The notes: generated by a model not told the origin, from the sequence alone. 64,000 nucleotides of DNA from Streptomyces sp. DSM 110735 (GCF_016482685.1 NZ_JACYHF010000002.1:310001-374000); one strand, 5' to 3'. Positions 15,480 to 24,215 are shown, numbered from the stretch's first letter. Numbers and translations: made by a program.

Positions 15480-15563
15480 AACCCGGCAGGTCTGAGCGCG
15501 CCGGTCCGGGGCACGTGTCATCAGGCAAGGAACGCACGCCTGTGAAGAGACCCGAGGTGAATC

Positions 15564-16136
15564 ATGACGAAGGAGATCAAGGACCTGACCCCGAAGTACA
15601 CCGTCCCCGGTATCGAGCGTGAGGCGGCGGGGCGGCTGATCGGGTTGCTGCGGCTTCGGCTGCACGCGCTGAACGATCTGCATCTGACGCTCAAGCACGT
15701 GCACTGGAACGTCGTCGGGCCGCACTTCGTCGCCGTGCACGAGATGATCGACCCGCAGGTGGACCGGGTGCGCGACATGGCCGACGACGTGGCGGAGCGC
15801 ATCGCGGCGCTCGGCGGCGTCGCGCAGGGGACGCCGGGCAAGCTGGTGGCGGAGCGCACCTGGGACGACTACTCGATCGGCCGGGGTGACGCCATCGCCC
15901 ATCTGGGTGCCCTGGACCTCGTCTACACCGGGGTGATCGAGGGCGTACGGGCGGCGATCAAGGAGGCGGGCGAGATCGACCCCGCCACGGAGGACCTGCT
16001 CATCGAGCAGTTGCGGGACCTGGAGCAGTTCCAGTGGTTCGTGCGGGCGCATCTGGAGAGCGCGGGCGGCACGCTCGCGACGGGTGGCGCGCACACCGAG
16101 GAGCAGGCGGCGGCCAAGGGTGCCGAGCTGAGCTGA
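15564..16136 (+). CDS. dps: Dps-family DNA-binding ferritin-like protein
   Basis: The protein has 190 residues, with ATG at 15564 after GAGGTGAATC. The ferroxidase residues are clear: LKHVHWNVVG (His), HEMIDPQVDRVRDMADDVAERI (D-x-x-x-D-x-x-D-D-x-x-E pattern) and a later FQWFVRAHLES helix. Dps forms a 12-mer shell that oxidises Fe(II) with H2O2, stores iron and coats DNA in stress or stationary phase. The C-terminal tail beyond the four-helix bundle (GGTLATGGAHTEEQAAAKGAELS) is polar and resembles the tails that tune DNA binding in Streptomyces Dps proteins. It is convergent with the photolyase gene. Given a siderophore locus later in the window, the gene fits iron homeostasis, but no iron box was seen upstream. 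Confidence 0.95.
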   Translation: MTKEIKDLTPKYTVPGIEREAAGRLIGLLRLRLHALNDLHLTLKHVHWNVVGPHFVAVHEMIDPQVDRVRDMADDVAERIAALGGVAQGTPGKLVAERTWDDYSIGRGDAIAHLGALDLVYTGVIEGVRAAIKEAGEIDPATEDLLIEQLRDLEQFQWFVRAHLESAGGTLATGGAHTEEQAAAKGAELS

Positions 16137-16148
16137 GGGACGTACAGG

Positions 16149-16191
16149 AGCGGGGCGCGGCGTCACGGAGGTCCGGCGCCGCGCCCCCGCT
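16149..16191. terminator. terminator between dps and photolyase gene
   Basis: AGCGGGGCGCGGCG from 16149 pairs with CGCCGCGCCCCCGCT ending at 16191, with a single bulged base and a loop of about 14 nt. It overlaps the last codons and stop (16163-16165) of the photolyase-like gene, so it probably serves both convergent genes. Confidence 0.65.
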
Positions 16192-17665
16192 GTGTGCGCA
16201 GCACCTCGTCCAGGTCGGTGAGCCGGTCCAGTCCCTGGACGGCGCGGGCGGTGCGGGGGTTGCCCGCGAGGACGGCGCGGTGGCGGTGGACGAAGGACCA
16301 GTAGCCGGTGGTGAAGGGGCAGGCGCGCTCGCCGGTGCGGTCGCCCGGTCGGTAGGCGCAGCCGTCGCACAGGTCGCTCATGCGGTGGATGTAGGCGCCG
16401 CCGGAGGTGTAGGGCTTGGTGGTCATACGACCGCCGTCGGCGTACTGGGACATGCCGACGACGTTGGGCAGCATCACCCAGTCGTAGCCGTCGACGAAGC
16501 TGCGGTGGAACCAGTCGGTCACCGCTGCCGGGTCCCAGCCCTGCTGGAGGGCGTGGCTGCCGAGCAGCATCAGGCGCGGGATGTGGTGGGTCCAGCCGGT
16601 GTCGCGGACCTGGGCGAGGGCGGTGGCCAGGCAGCGCGCGGTGACGGCGTCGGCGTCGAGGTCGGCGAACCAGTCGGGCAGCGGGGCATGGTGGCGCAGG
16701 GCGTTGCGGTGGCGGTAGTCCTCGCCGAAGTACCAGTAGAGGTGCCAGACGTACTCGCGCCAGCCCGCGATCTGCCGTACGAAGCCCTCGGCGCTGTGCA
16801 CGGGCGCGTGCCCGGAGCGCCAGGCGTCCTCGGCGGCGTCGACGGTCTCGGCGGGGTCGAGCAGCCCGAGGTTGAGGGAGGACGAGAGCAGGCTGTGGCT
16901 CATGACCGGGTCGGCGGCGAGCATGGCGTCCTCGTGCGGACCGAATCCGGCGAGCCGGTGCCGGGTGAAGCGGCGCAGCGCGGCGAGCGCCTCGCGGCGG
17001 GAGGCGGGAAAGCGGCGGGTGCCGTCGCGGCCCACGAACCGGATGCCGTCGTGCTCTTCCCAGCGGTCGAGGTCGGCGCGGACCTCGGCGTCGATGTCGT
17101 CCTCGCGGGGGCGGTACGGGGCGGGGGCGCCGAGAGTGCTCGCGCCCTTGGGCGGGGGTTCGCGGTTGGCGTGGTCGTGGTTCCAGCGCCCGCCCGCCGG
17201 GGTGTCGCCGTCCATGAGGAGGGCGAGTTCGCGACGGACCCAGCGGTAGAAGTCCTCCTGACGCAGCCGTCGTCCGTCACGCCCGTCCGCCCAGGCGCGG
17301 AAGGCGTCGTGGGGCACCAGGAAGGCGGGGGTGGGCAGCACGCGGACCCGGTCGAGGGAGCGGACCAGGCGCAGGGCGGCGCGTGAGGTGGGGTGGTGGA
17401 CGGTCACGGGGGCGTCGCCCACGGCTTCGCGCAGGCCCTCGCGGTAGGTCTCGGCGCGGACGTAGCGGACGCGGTCGCCCAGTTCGGCGGCGCGGTGGCG
17501 CATCGCGGAGAGGACCAGATGGGCCTTGGCGCGGTGGAAGCGGCGGCGCCGGAAGACCGAGCGTGCCTCGATCATGACGACGGGGGCGTCGCGGGCGGGG
17601 GCGTGGTCGCCGGTGAGGAAGTGGGGGCCGAGCTGGTCGCCGAAGAGCCAGTGCGGGTCGGTCAT
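16163..17665 (-). CDS. FeS-type (6-4) photolyase / cryptochrome-related protein (PhrB-like)
   Basis: The protein has 500 residues with ATG at 17665. The N-terminal Rossmann part begins MTDPHWLFGDQLGPHFL, with VVMIEARSVFRRRRFHRAKA. The FAD-binding helical domain has EDAMLAADPVMSHSLLSSSL, GWREYVWHLYWYFGEDYRHR, TGWTHHIPRLMLLGSHALQ and WVMLPNVVGMSQYADGG. The C-terminus carries CDGCAYRPGDRTGERACPF plus an earlier Cys in VTARCLATALAQ, giving the four Cys of the [4Fe-4S] cluster in the FeS-BCP class. Bacterial members such as Agrobacterium PhrB repair (6-4) photoproducts with light. It starts about 75 bp downstream of the NUDIX stop on the same strand, and the two probably share an operon. Confidence 0.9.
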   Translation of the reverse strand: MTDPHWLFGDQLGPHFLTGDHAPARDAPVVMIEARSVFRRRRFHRAKAHLVLSAMRHRAAELGDRVRYVRAETYREGLREAVGDAPVTVHHPTSRAALRLVRSLDRVRVLPTPAFLVPHDAFRAWADGRDGRRLRQEDFYRWVRRELALLMDGDTPAGGRWNHDHANREPPPKGASTLGAPAPYRPREDDIDAEVRADLDRWEEHDGIRFVGRDGTRRFPASRREALAALRRFTRHRLAGFGPHEDAMLAADPVMSHSLLSSSLNLGLLDPAETVDAAEDAWRSGHAPVHSAEGFVRQIAGWREYVWHLYWYFGEDYRHRNALRHHAPLPDWFADLDADAVTARCLATALAQVRDTGWTHHIPRLMLLGSHALQQGWDPAAVTDWFHRSFVDGYDWVMLPNVVGMSQYADGGRMTTKPYTSGGAYIHRMSDLCDGCAYRPGDRTGERACPFTTGYWSFVHRHRAVLAGNPRTARAVQGLDRLTDLDEVLRTQRGRGAGPP

Positions 17666-17700
17666 GCGCGCGCCTCGTCTCTCCGGCCGGTCTTCGCGGG

Positions 17701-17764
17701 GTGCCGTCAGTCCAGTTCGGGGGCGGGGCGCGCGGTGCCGTCAGTCCAGCTCGGGGGCGGTGCG
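17701..17764. repeat. 34-bp tandem duplication at the NUDIX 3' end
   Basis: The segment from 17701 (GTGCCGTCAGTCCAGTTCGG and on) is repeated from 17735 with two changes in 30 bases, a period of 34 bp. The right copy encodes the last residues and TGA of the NUDIX gene. The left copy is a non-coding echo with a second TGA. It looks like a recent slip duplication. Confidence 0.8.
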
Positions 17765-18268
17765 CGGGGTGCGGCGGAAGAAGGTGGTGGCGCGTCTGAT
17801 GCGGGAGGCGGTGTCGTTGGGGCGCCAGAGGTTGCCGAGGTAGGGGGCGTAGCGGCGGGCGCCGTGGTGGTAGAAGCCGGGCAGGTGTCCGGCCAGGGGC
17901 GGCTTGAGGTCGAGGGCGCGCAGGCGCGCGAAGGGCACGAACTCGGGGGTCATGCCCGATTCGCGGGCCACCGGGTTCTGGCCGTGGGCGGAGCCGTCGG
18001 CGGCGAAGACCAGGTCGACGGTGCGCTGCCGGTTGTCGGGGTCGACAGCCTCCAGGACGAAGGCGACCCGGGTCGGTTCGACCGCGAGGCCGGTCTCCTC
18101 GCGCATCTCGCGGCGGGCGCAGGCGGCCATGCTCTCGCCCATCCGGGGGGTGCCGCCGGGCAGCACCCAGTCGTCCAGGCCCTGGGCGGTGCGGTGGACG
18201 AGCAGCACGCACTCTCCTCGGAAGAGGATGGTGGAGCAGCGGAGCATCATGTCGTCCGGCATCGTCAT
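17741..18268 (-). CDS. NUDIX hydrolase
   Basis: The protein has 175 residues, with ATG at 18268 after GCGAGGAGGTCGGC. The NUDIX box is complete: GGTPRMGESMAACARREMREETGL matches G-x5-E-x7-R-E-x-x-E-E-x-G. The flanking strands (CSTILFRGECVLLVHRTAQG, WVLPGG) are typical. It would hydrolyse a nucleoside-diphosphate-linked substrate, not identifiable from sequence. The C-terminal part (GFYHHGARRYAPYLGNLWRP) is not standard. It lies upstream of the photolyase gene on the same strand, a pairing that would suit nucleotide-pool cleaning or repair. Confidence 0.85.
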   Translation of the reverse strand: MTMPDDMMLRCSTILFRGECVLLVHRTAQGLDDWVLPGGTPRMGESMAACARREMREETGLAVEPTRVAFVLEAVDPDNRQRTVDLVFAADGSAHGQNPVARESGMTPEFVPFARLRALDLKPPLAGHLPGFYHHGARRYAPYLGNLWRPNDTASRIRRATTFFRRTPRTAPELD

Positions 18269-18411
18269 GCCGACCTCCTCGCGAGTGACGTGCGGGTGTG
18301 CCGGCAGAGGCCATCGGCGGCGCGTTCGCGTCCGCGGTTACGGCGAGCCTCATCGCCGCGAGTGCTGGGTCCATTGTCGAACCGGTCACGGACACCGGCA
18401 AACGGTGGGCC

Positions 18412-20529
18412 CTACTGCGCACCCCCCGGCGGTCCGAGCCGGGCCAGGAGGAGGGCGGTGTCGTCCCCCGAGGACTGGTCGAGGGTGTCCAGGAGCATGT
18501 CGCAGATGTCCTGGAGCGAGCCGGTGGACGGGGCGGAACCGGTGGCGCCGGTGGCCCGTTCGAGCGCGCGGCACAGGGCTTCGATGCCGACGTCGATGGA
18601 GTCGTGCCGGGACTCCACGAGCCCGTCGGTGTAGAGGGCGAGCAGGGAGCCCTCGGGCAGCTTGGTCTCCAGCGTGCCGAAGGGAACGCCGCCCACGCCC
18701 AGCGGGGCGGCGGGGGGCAGGGTGAGGAGCCGGGCGCCCTGTCCGGGCTGGACCAGGACGGGCGGCAGGTGTCCGGCGCTGGAGAGGACGCAGGTGCCGC
18801 GCTTGGGGTCGCACACGGCGTAGACGCAGGTGGCGAAGGACTCGCTCAGCTCCGCGGCGGTCTCGTCGAGGTGGCCGAGGAGTTCGGCGGGCGGGAGGTC
18901 GAGGCGGGCCAGGGCGCGGGTGGTGGTGCGCAGTTGGCCCATGATCGCGGCGGCGCGTATGCCGCTGCCCATGACGTCGCCGACCACGAGTCCGACCCGG
19001 CCGTCGCCCAGCGCCAGGACGTCGTACCAGTCGCCGCCGACCTCGGTGCCGCTCCCGGCGGGCCGGTAGCCGACGGCGATCTCCAGACCGTCGGGCTGGT
19101 CGGGGGGCTGCTGGGGCAGCAGGCTGTGCTGGAGGGTGAGGGCGGTCTCGCGTTCGCGGCCGTAGAGCAGGGCGTTGTCGACGCTGACGGCGGCGCGGCC
19201 GACGAGTTCGCAGACGAGCTGGAGGTCGCGGCTGTCGAAGGGGCGGGTGTCGGCGGTGCGGTAGAGGGTGAGCACGCCGAGCACGGAGCCCCGGGCGAGC
19301 AGGGGCGCGGCCAGGACACTGCGGACCCCGGCGCCGCGCAGCGCCTCTGCTGCCTGCTCGTCCCGGGCCATCTCGTGCAGCGCGGCGTCGTCCACGCGCG
19401 GGATCAGGACCGGAGCGGCTTCGCGGACGCTGCGGCACAGCAGCGGGGAGGAGCCGGAGCCGGTGAGACCGTCCGGCAGCTCGTCGGTGCCGTCGCTGCC
19501 GTCGGGACGCGCGGCGGCGACGGCGAGGGTACGGAAGCCGCCGTGGCCCTCGCCGGAGTGCGGGGCCAGGGGCCGCTGCCCGACCACGGAGTCCAGTACG
19601 TCGACGGTGGCGAGGTCGGCGAACCGGGGGACGACGGCGGCGGCCAGCTCCCGCACCGTCTGCTGGAGGTCGAGCGTGCTGCCGATGCCCGAGCTGGCCT
19701 CGGTGAGGGTGGCCAGGTGCCGGTGCGCCGCCGCGATCTCGGTGGCGGCGAGATGCCGCTCGGTGACGTCCACGACGGACACCGCGACGCCGAGCGGGTG
19801 CCCGCGCTGGTCCTCGATGCGGTAGTACGACTCCGACCAGGCGTGGTCGTGGTCCGGGTCGAGCGGGGTACGGCCCACCGTGCGCTGGTCGAGGATCGGC
19901 TCGCCGGTACGCAGCACCTGCCGCATCGCGGACTCGATCGCGGTGGTGTCCAGCTCGGGGAGCGTGTCCTCAAGACGCCGCCCGCGCACCTCGTGCTCGG
20001 TGACCCCGTTGGCGGTCGTCAGGGCGGGGTTGATGCGCATCCAGCGCAGATCGGTGTCGAACACCGCGAGCCCGACCGGGGACTGGTCGATCAGCAGCTC
20101 CGAGAGGGCGAGGTCGCCCTCGACGCGCCGTACGGTGCCCTCGTCGGCGGCGAGCGCCAGGCCCAGCACCCTGCCGTCGGGGTCGTGCAGCCGGCCCTTG
20201 CGGTACTCGACCAGGCGGGTGGAACCGTCCTTGCACCGGGCGGGGAAAACACCCGCGAGGCTCTCACCGCTCTGTATCCGCCCGAACCTTTCGTGCGCGT
20301 TCTCCACGTCTTCGGGCGAGGCCAGCAACTCGTCCACGGAGGCGCCGAGCGCCTCCTCGGCGGCGTATCCGAAGAGATCCTCCGCCTCGGGGCTCCACAG
20401 GACGATACGGCCGCGCCCGTCCACCACCACGGCCGAGGCGTGCAGCAGATCCAGCAGCCCCCCGGGCGCCCCGGCGTCCCGGGCCCCGGCCGCACCGGGC
20501 CCGCGACCCCAGAGCTCCTTGCCACCCAT
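18412..20529 (-). CDS. PAS-PAS-GAF-PP2C (SpoIIE/RsbU-type) phosphatase
   Basis: The protein has 705 residues, with ATG at 20529 after GGGAGGCGGCGGGT. A first PAS domain spans about residues 25-125 (VDGRGRIVLWSPEAEDLFGY) and a second about 140-260 (IDQSPVGLAVFDTDLRWMRINPA). A GAF domain follows (VRELAAAVVPRFADLATVDV through FDSRDLQLVCELVGRAAVSV, about 290-450). A C-terminal PP2C/SpoIIE phosphatase has LQHSLLP, EVGGDWYDVLALGDGRVGL, VVGDVMGSG, LSSAGHLPPVL, LALYTDGLVESR and GDDTALLLARL, so the metal-binding Asp residues are present. Proteins of this layout dephosphorylate anti-sigma-factor antagonists in partner-switching stress cascades. No kinase or antagonist gene is adjacent. It is cytoplasmic, and its promoter faces the G-rich repeat region. 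Confidence 0.9.
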   Translation of the reverse strand: MGGKELWGRGPGAAGARDAGAPGGLLDLLHASAVVVDGRGRIVLWSPEAEDLFGYAAEEALGASVDELLASPEDVENAHERFGRIQSGESLAGVFPARCKDGSTRLVEYRKGRLHDPDGRVLGLALAADEGTVRRVEGDLALSELLIDQSPVGLAVFDTDLRWMRINPALTTANGVTEHEVRGRRLEDTLPELDTTAIESAMRQVLRTGEPILDQRTVGRTPLDPDHDHAWSESYYRIEDQRGHPLGVAVSVVDVTERHLAATEIAAAHRHLATLTEASSGIGSTLDLQQTVRELAAAVVPRFADLATVDVLDSVVGQRPLAPHSGEGHGGFRTLAVAAARPDGSDGTDELPDGLTGSGSSPLLCRSVREAAPVLIPRVDDAALHEMARDEQAAEALRGAGVRSVLAAPLLARGSVLGVLTLYRTADTRPFDSRDLQLVCELVGRAAVSVDNALLYGRERETALTLQHSLLPQQPPDQPDGLEIAVGYRPAGSGTEVGGDWYDVLALGDGRVGLVVGDVMGSGIRAAAIMGQLRTTTRALARLDLPPAELLGHLDETAAELSESFATCVYAVCDPKRGTCVLSSAGHLPPVLVQPGQGARLLTLPPAAPLGVGGVPFGTLETKLPEGSLLALYTDGLVESRHDSIDVGIEALCRALERATGATGSAPSTGSLQDICDMLLDTLDQSSGDDTALLLARLGPPGGAQ

Positions 20530-20599
20530 ACCCGCCGCCTCCCGTCACCCGGCCGCCCTGCACACCGCCCGGGTCGCACCTTTTGCGTAGCTGATACCA

Positions 20600-21790
20600 C
20601 TATGCCGCTCGGGGGACGGTGGTGCGGGGGCGCTGCCGCGCGGGAGGAGGGTGGCCGCGAGGGGGCTGGGGTGGGAGGGAGTGGTCGCGGGGGCGCTGCC
20701 GGGCGGGAGGAAGTGGTCGCGAGGGGGGCTGCTGCCGGGCACAAGAGCGGGTGGTCCCGGGGTCGCTGCCGCGCGGGGGCGCTGCGAGGGGGCGGCTGCG
20801 TCGCGGGAGGGGCGTGGTCGCGAAGGGGCTGCGGGGTGGGAGGGGGTGGTTGCGAGGGGGGCGTTGCCGGGTGTGAGGGGGTTGTAGCGGAGGCGCTGCC
20901 GGGGTGGAGGGGGTGGCTGCGAGGGGGCGGCGCCGTCCGGGAGGGGGTGGCCGCAGGGGGCTGCGGTGAGAGCGAGTGGTCGCGGGGGCGCTGCCGGGCG
21001 GGAGGAGGTGGTCGCGAGGGGGGCGGCTGCCGGGCAAGAGCGGGTGATCCCGGGGTCGCTGCCACGCGGGGGCGCTGCGAGAGGGCGGCTGCGGCGCGGG
21101 AGGGGCGTGGTCGCGAGGGGGGCTGAGAGGTGTGAGGGATTTGGTCGCGGGGGGGGCTGCGGCGCGGGAAGGGGGTGACTGCGAGGGGGCGGCTGCCGCG
21201 CGGGAGGGGGGCGTCGCGAGGAGGGCTGTGGGTGGGAGGGGGTGATGGCGGGAGGCGCTGCGGGGTAGGAGGGGTGGTCTCGGGGGCGCTGCTACGCGGG
21301 GGCGCTCCGAGGGGGCGGCTGCCGTACGGGAGGGGGTGGTCTCGGGGGCGCTGCCGCGCGGGAGGAGGTGGCCGCGCCGAGGCGCTACCGGGTCAGAGGG
21401 GTTGGCTGCGAGGGGGTTGGCTGCGAGGAAGCGGCTGCCGTCCGCGAGGGGGTAGCCGCGCGGGGCGCTGCCGTCCGGGAGGAGGAGGTCGCGCGGGGCG
21501 TTGCCGCGCGGAAGGAGGTGGTCACGGTCGCACTGCCGCGTGGGAGAAGGGTGGCCGCGCCGGGGCGCTGCCGGGTCAGAGGGGGTGGCTGCGAGGGGGT
21601 TCGCTGCGAGGAAGCGGCTGCCGTCCGCGAGGGGGTAGCCGCGCGGGGCGCTGCCGTCCGGGAGGAGGTGGTCTCGGGGGCGCTGCCGTCCGGGAGGGGA
21701 GGTCGCGCGGGGCGTTGCCGGGCGGGAGGGGGTGGCCAGGAGAGGGCGTAGCCGTGCGGAGGAGGGATCGTGAGGGGGCTTGGCGCGGGG
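20600..21790. repeat. G-rich degenerate tandem-repeat region, about 1.2 kb
   Basis: The + strand is built almost entirely from variants of GGGCGCTGCCG, CGGGAGGAGGTGGTCGCGAG, GGGGG and GGCTGCGAGGGGG, with very few C-runs. Units of roughly 35-45 bp recur irregularly. Longer blocks are also copied: about 20679-20830 recurs at 20974-21125 (offset 295), and about 21368-21510 recurs at 21551-21690 (offset 183). Frames through it give only Arg/Gly- or Pro-rich low-complexity chains, so I take it as non-coding. Many runs of four or more G would allow G-quadruplexes. It fills the space between the phosphatase promoter and the SUFU gene. Confidence 0.85.
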
Positions 21791-21821
21791 GCGCTGTCGA
21801 TCGTGGTGGGATGATCGCGCG

Positions 21822-22400
21822 GTGAGTGAGGTGAGGGAGTTGGCCGCGGAGGCCGTTGAGGCGCATGTCCGGGGGTTCTTCGCGGGGCACTCCGTGGAGG
21901 TGGTCGACTGTGATCTCGGGTCGGGGCGGCGAGAGGTCGTGCCCGGGCTGCGGGTGCTCGTCGTGGGGCCCGGTCCTCAGGGCGACGGCTGGGCTTATGT
22001 GACCGCCGGATGCTGGGCGGCGATGGAGGAGGACGGTCACGGTCTCGAGTTCGTGATGACCGCCCACGTCCGCGACCAGCGGTTCGTCGAGCTGATGGCG
22101 ATGATCGCCTTCTATCACTGCGGAGGGCACCGGCTCGACCTGGAGCACAGCATGCCGATCGGTGAGCCGTGGGTCCCGGGGTCGACCTGCGATCACCTGC
22201 TGATCAGCCTGCCGTATCTCCATGGACCGGACCTTGAGCACTGTCCCGTGCCCGGCGGACACGCCCGCATCCTGTGGACCCTGCCCGTGACGACGGCCGA
22301 GATCGAGTTCCGCAGGCGCCACGGGCACGAGGCGTTGGAGCGGCGCTTCGACGAGGCGGAGATCATCCCCACCGATCCCTTCAGGGCGTCGGTTGCTTGA
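21822..22400 (+). CDS. SUFU (suppressor of fused) domain protein
   Basis: The protein has 192 residues from the GTG at 21822 (VSEVRELAAEAVEAH). An upstream frame start at 21780 lies in repeat DNA. SUFU-domain hallmarks are VVGPGPQGDGWAYVTAGCW, GLEFVMTAHVRDQRFVELMA, HRLDLEHSMPIGEPWVPGS, LPYLHGPDLEHCPV and VTTAEIEFRRRHGHEALERR. In bacteria this domain often occurs as an immunity or protein-interaction module, comparable to SUKH, and is frequent in Streptomyces. No toxin partner is visible. The gene directly follows the G-rich repeats, so its promoter must lie in or at the edge of that region. It ends 19 bp before the convergent MFS gene. Confidence 0.8.
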   Translation: MSEVRELAAEAVEAHVRGFFAGHSVEVVDCDLGSGRREVVPGLRVLVVGPGPQGDGWAYVTAGCWAAMEEDGHGLEFVMTAHVRDQRFVELMAMIAFYHCGGHRLDLEHSMPIGEPWVPGSTCDHLLISLPYLHGPDLEHCPVPGGHARILWTLPVTTAEIEFRRRHGHEALERRFDEAEIIPTDPFRASVA

Positions 22401-22419
22401 AACCCCCCGAGTCGCACCC

Positions 22420-23709
22420 CTACAACGCGGGATCACCCTCGGTGCGCCGACTCCCCGTCTCAGACACCGCAGACACTCCAGGCACTACCCCACCCGCGCC
22501 CCGGCCGGAGGCCCACCGCACAGCCGGGCCCATCGCCAGACCCGCCGTCAGGAACAGCGCGCCCAGGAGGAGCCAGCCAAGGGTGCCGCCCGAGAGGACG
22601 AGGGTGGTCAGCAGGAGCGGACCGATCAGGCGGGCCACGGCGGTACCGGCGCCGTAGAAGCCTTGGTACTGGCCCTGTTTGTCGGGTGGGGCGAGGGCGA
22701 AGCCGATTTCCCAGGAGCCGGAGCCGAGGAGCATCTCACCGAGGACCTGGACGCAGGCGGCGGCGAGGAGGACGAGCCCGGCGGTCCAGGCGGTGGTGCC
22801 GGTGGCCGACAGGGCGAAGCAGGCGCAGGCGGCGAGGAGGACGACCCCGGCGTGCCGTATCGCGCGGGACGCGGACGGCAGGTCTCTGACGCGGCCGGCC
22901 ATGCGCACCTGGAAAAGGACCACGCCGACTGTGTTGACGACCAGCAGCGCCGACACAGTCCAGCTCGGCGCCTCCGTACGCTCCACGATCCATAGCGGCA
23001 GCACCACGCTGAGCAGCGGCATGTAGAGCAGCATGATCATGTTGAGCAGGGACACCAGGGCGTACGGTCGGTCGCGGAGGACCGAGAGACTCGGACCGTC
23101 CTGTCCCGCAGCCGCAGCCGCAGGCACCCCGGTCGGCAGTCGCAGGCGCGTCAGCACCGCCGCCGCCACGAGGAAGCTCGCCCCGTCCGCCGCCAGCGCC
23201 GTCAGATACGACGCCTCCGTGTCGAGCCGCAGCGCGATACCGCCCAGCGCGGCGCCGAGGGCCAGCCCGGCGTTGACGGTGGACTGGAGGTACGCCCGGG
23301 TCTCGGTCCGCCGCGCCGGTTCGACCAGCCCGGCGAGCAGCGCCTGCCGTGCCGCCCCGAGCCCGCACTGGCAGCAGGTGTACGCGCACACGGCGACCAG
23401 GAACGCCGGGTACGAGCGGACGAAGAGGAACGATCCCACGGCAAGCCCCGTCGCCACGGACATGAGGATGGCGATGCCGCGCGGACCCCGCCGGTCCGCG
23501 AGATGACCGAGCGGCACCCCGGCGACGGCACCGAGCGCCCAGCCCAGGGTGAGCGCGGCGCCGATCCGGGTCGGACTCAGCCCGACGATCCGGCTGAAGT
23601 ACAGCACCGAGCAGACGTAATACGCGCCGTCGCCGACGGAGTTCGTCAACTGGGCCAGCGCGAGCGTGCGCGCGGGCCCGCCGGGCGGGACGATCCGGAT
23701 GAAGCGCAC
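22420..23709 (-). CDS. MFS transporter
   Basis: The protein has 429 residues from a GTG at 23709, with GAGAGGAACGTAC upstream. Twelve hydrophobic segments can be traced. The loop GHLADRRGPRGIAILM between helices 2 and 3 is the G-x-x-x-D-R-x-G-R/P-R-x motif A of the major facilitator superfamily. The second half has LWIVERTEAPSWTVSALLVVN and PPDKQGQYQGFYGAGTAVARLIGP, the latter a motif of small-molecule exporters (MdtH-like or macrolide-efflux-like). The substrate is unknown. It is a single gene with a three-copy 14-bp repeat just upstream. The C-terminal about 30 residues are polar and disordered. Confidence 0.8.
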   Translation of the reverse strand: MRFIRIVPPGGPARTLALAQLTNSVGDGAYYVCSVLYFSRIVGLSPTRIGAALTLGWALGAVAGVPLGHLADRRGPRGIAILMSVATGLAVGSFLFVRSYPAFLVAVCAYTCCQCGLGAARQALLAGLVEPARRTETRAYLQSTVNAGLALGAALGGIALRLDTEASYLTALAADGASFLVAAAVLTRLRLPTGVPAAAAAGQDGPSLSVLRDRPYALVSLLNMIMLLYMPLLSVVLPLWIVERTEAPSWTVSALLVVNTVGVVLFQVRMAGRVRDLPSASRAIRHAGVVLLAACACFALSATGTTAWTAGLVLLAAACVQVLGEMLLGSGSWEIGFALAPPDKQGQYQGFYGAGTAVARLIGPLLLTTLVLSGGTLGWLLLGALFLTAGLAMGPAVRWASGRGAGGVVPGVSAVSETGSRRTEGDPAL

Positions 23710-23727
23710 GTACGTTCCTCTCGGTCG

Positions 23728-23769
23728 GTGGCTCGCTGTCCGTGACTCGCTGTCCGTGGCTCGCTCGTC
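23728..23769. repeat. three 14-bp tandem repeats upstream of MFS gene
   Basis: GTGGCTCGCTGTCC (23728-23741), GTGACTCGCTGTCC (23742-23755) and GTGGCTCGCTCGTC (23756-23769) follow each other directly. The array begins 19 bp before the MFS start codon, in its leader or promoter. Confidence 0.7.
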
Positions 23770-23813
23770 GGAGTGCCGGAGGGGTGACCGGCGGGGTCAA
23801 CTCACCAACGTTT

Positions 23814-24215
23814 TCAGTCCAGTTCGTAGTCGAACCAGATCCGGTGGGTGCCGTCGATCTCGAGGCCGCCGGTGCCGGAGATGCCGGTGAGGTCGCCGGT
23901 ACCGCTCGACGGGACGATGACGAAGAACCGCGCGGAGCGGTCGCTGCCCGTGGTGGTCGCGGAATGCGCGAAGTTGAACGCACCCTCGCGCCCGTTCAGC
24001 GAGCCTTCGAAGGACTCCATCGCCACATACGTGCCGACCCCCGTCGCCTGGTCGAACGCGGCGGTGAACAAGGTCGCCGCCCGCCCGACGACCTCGCCCT
24101 CGAAGTGCTTCTCCATCCGCGCGACCCCGACCGGGAGACCGGTGGTGACGACCGGGTCCACAGTCACCTCGGTCGGCACGAACGCCTTCACCGTGAACGT
24201 TCCCTCAGCTCTCAT
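23814..24215 (-). CDS. DUF3224 family protein
   Basis: The protein has 133 residues from the ATG at 24215. The longer frame to 24257 adds MVGPDVRPGGYGRP without a ribosome site. The sequence begins EGTFTVKAFVPTEV and contains FEGEVVGRAATLFTAAFDQATG, TYVAMESFEGSLNGREGAFNF and GTGDLTGISGTGGLEIDG, ending HRIWFDYELD. This is the small beta-barrel pattern of DUF3224, a family of unknown function with an allene-oxide-cyclase-like fold. It is soluble, with no signal. It lies between the MFS and metallophosphoesterase genes on the same strand, with 263 bp of gene-free DNA before it (24216-24478). Confidence 0.85.
   Translation of the reverse strand: MRAEGTFTVKAFVPTEVTVDPVVTTGLPVGVARMEKHFEGEVVGRAATLFTAAFDQATGVGTYVAMESFEGSLNGREGAFNFAHSATTTGSDRSARFFVIVPSSGTGDLTGISGTGGLEIDGTHRIWFDYELD

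Noticed and set aside
18298..21126. Long + strand frame running through the phosphatase antisense and the G-rich repeats
   Set aside because: The repeat part encodes only Gly/Arg-rich monotony and the rest is antisense of a clear gene.
20600..21790. CRISPR array in the G-rich repeats
   Set aside because: Repeats are degenerate, of irregular length and without unique spacers; no cas gene lies near.
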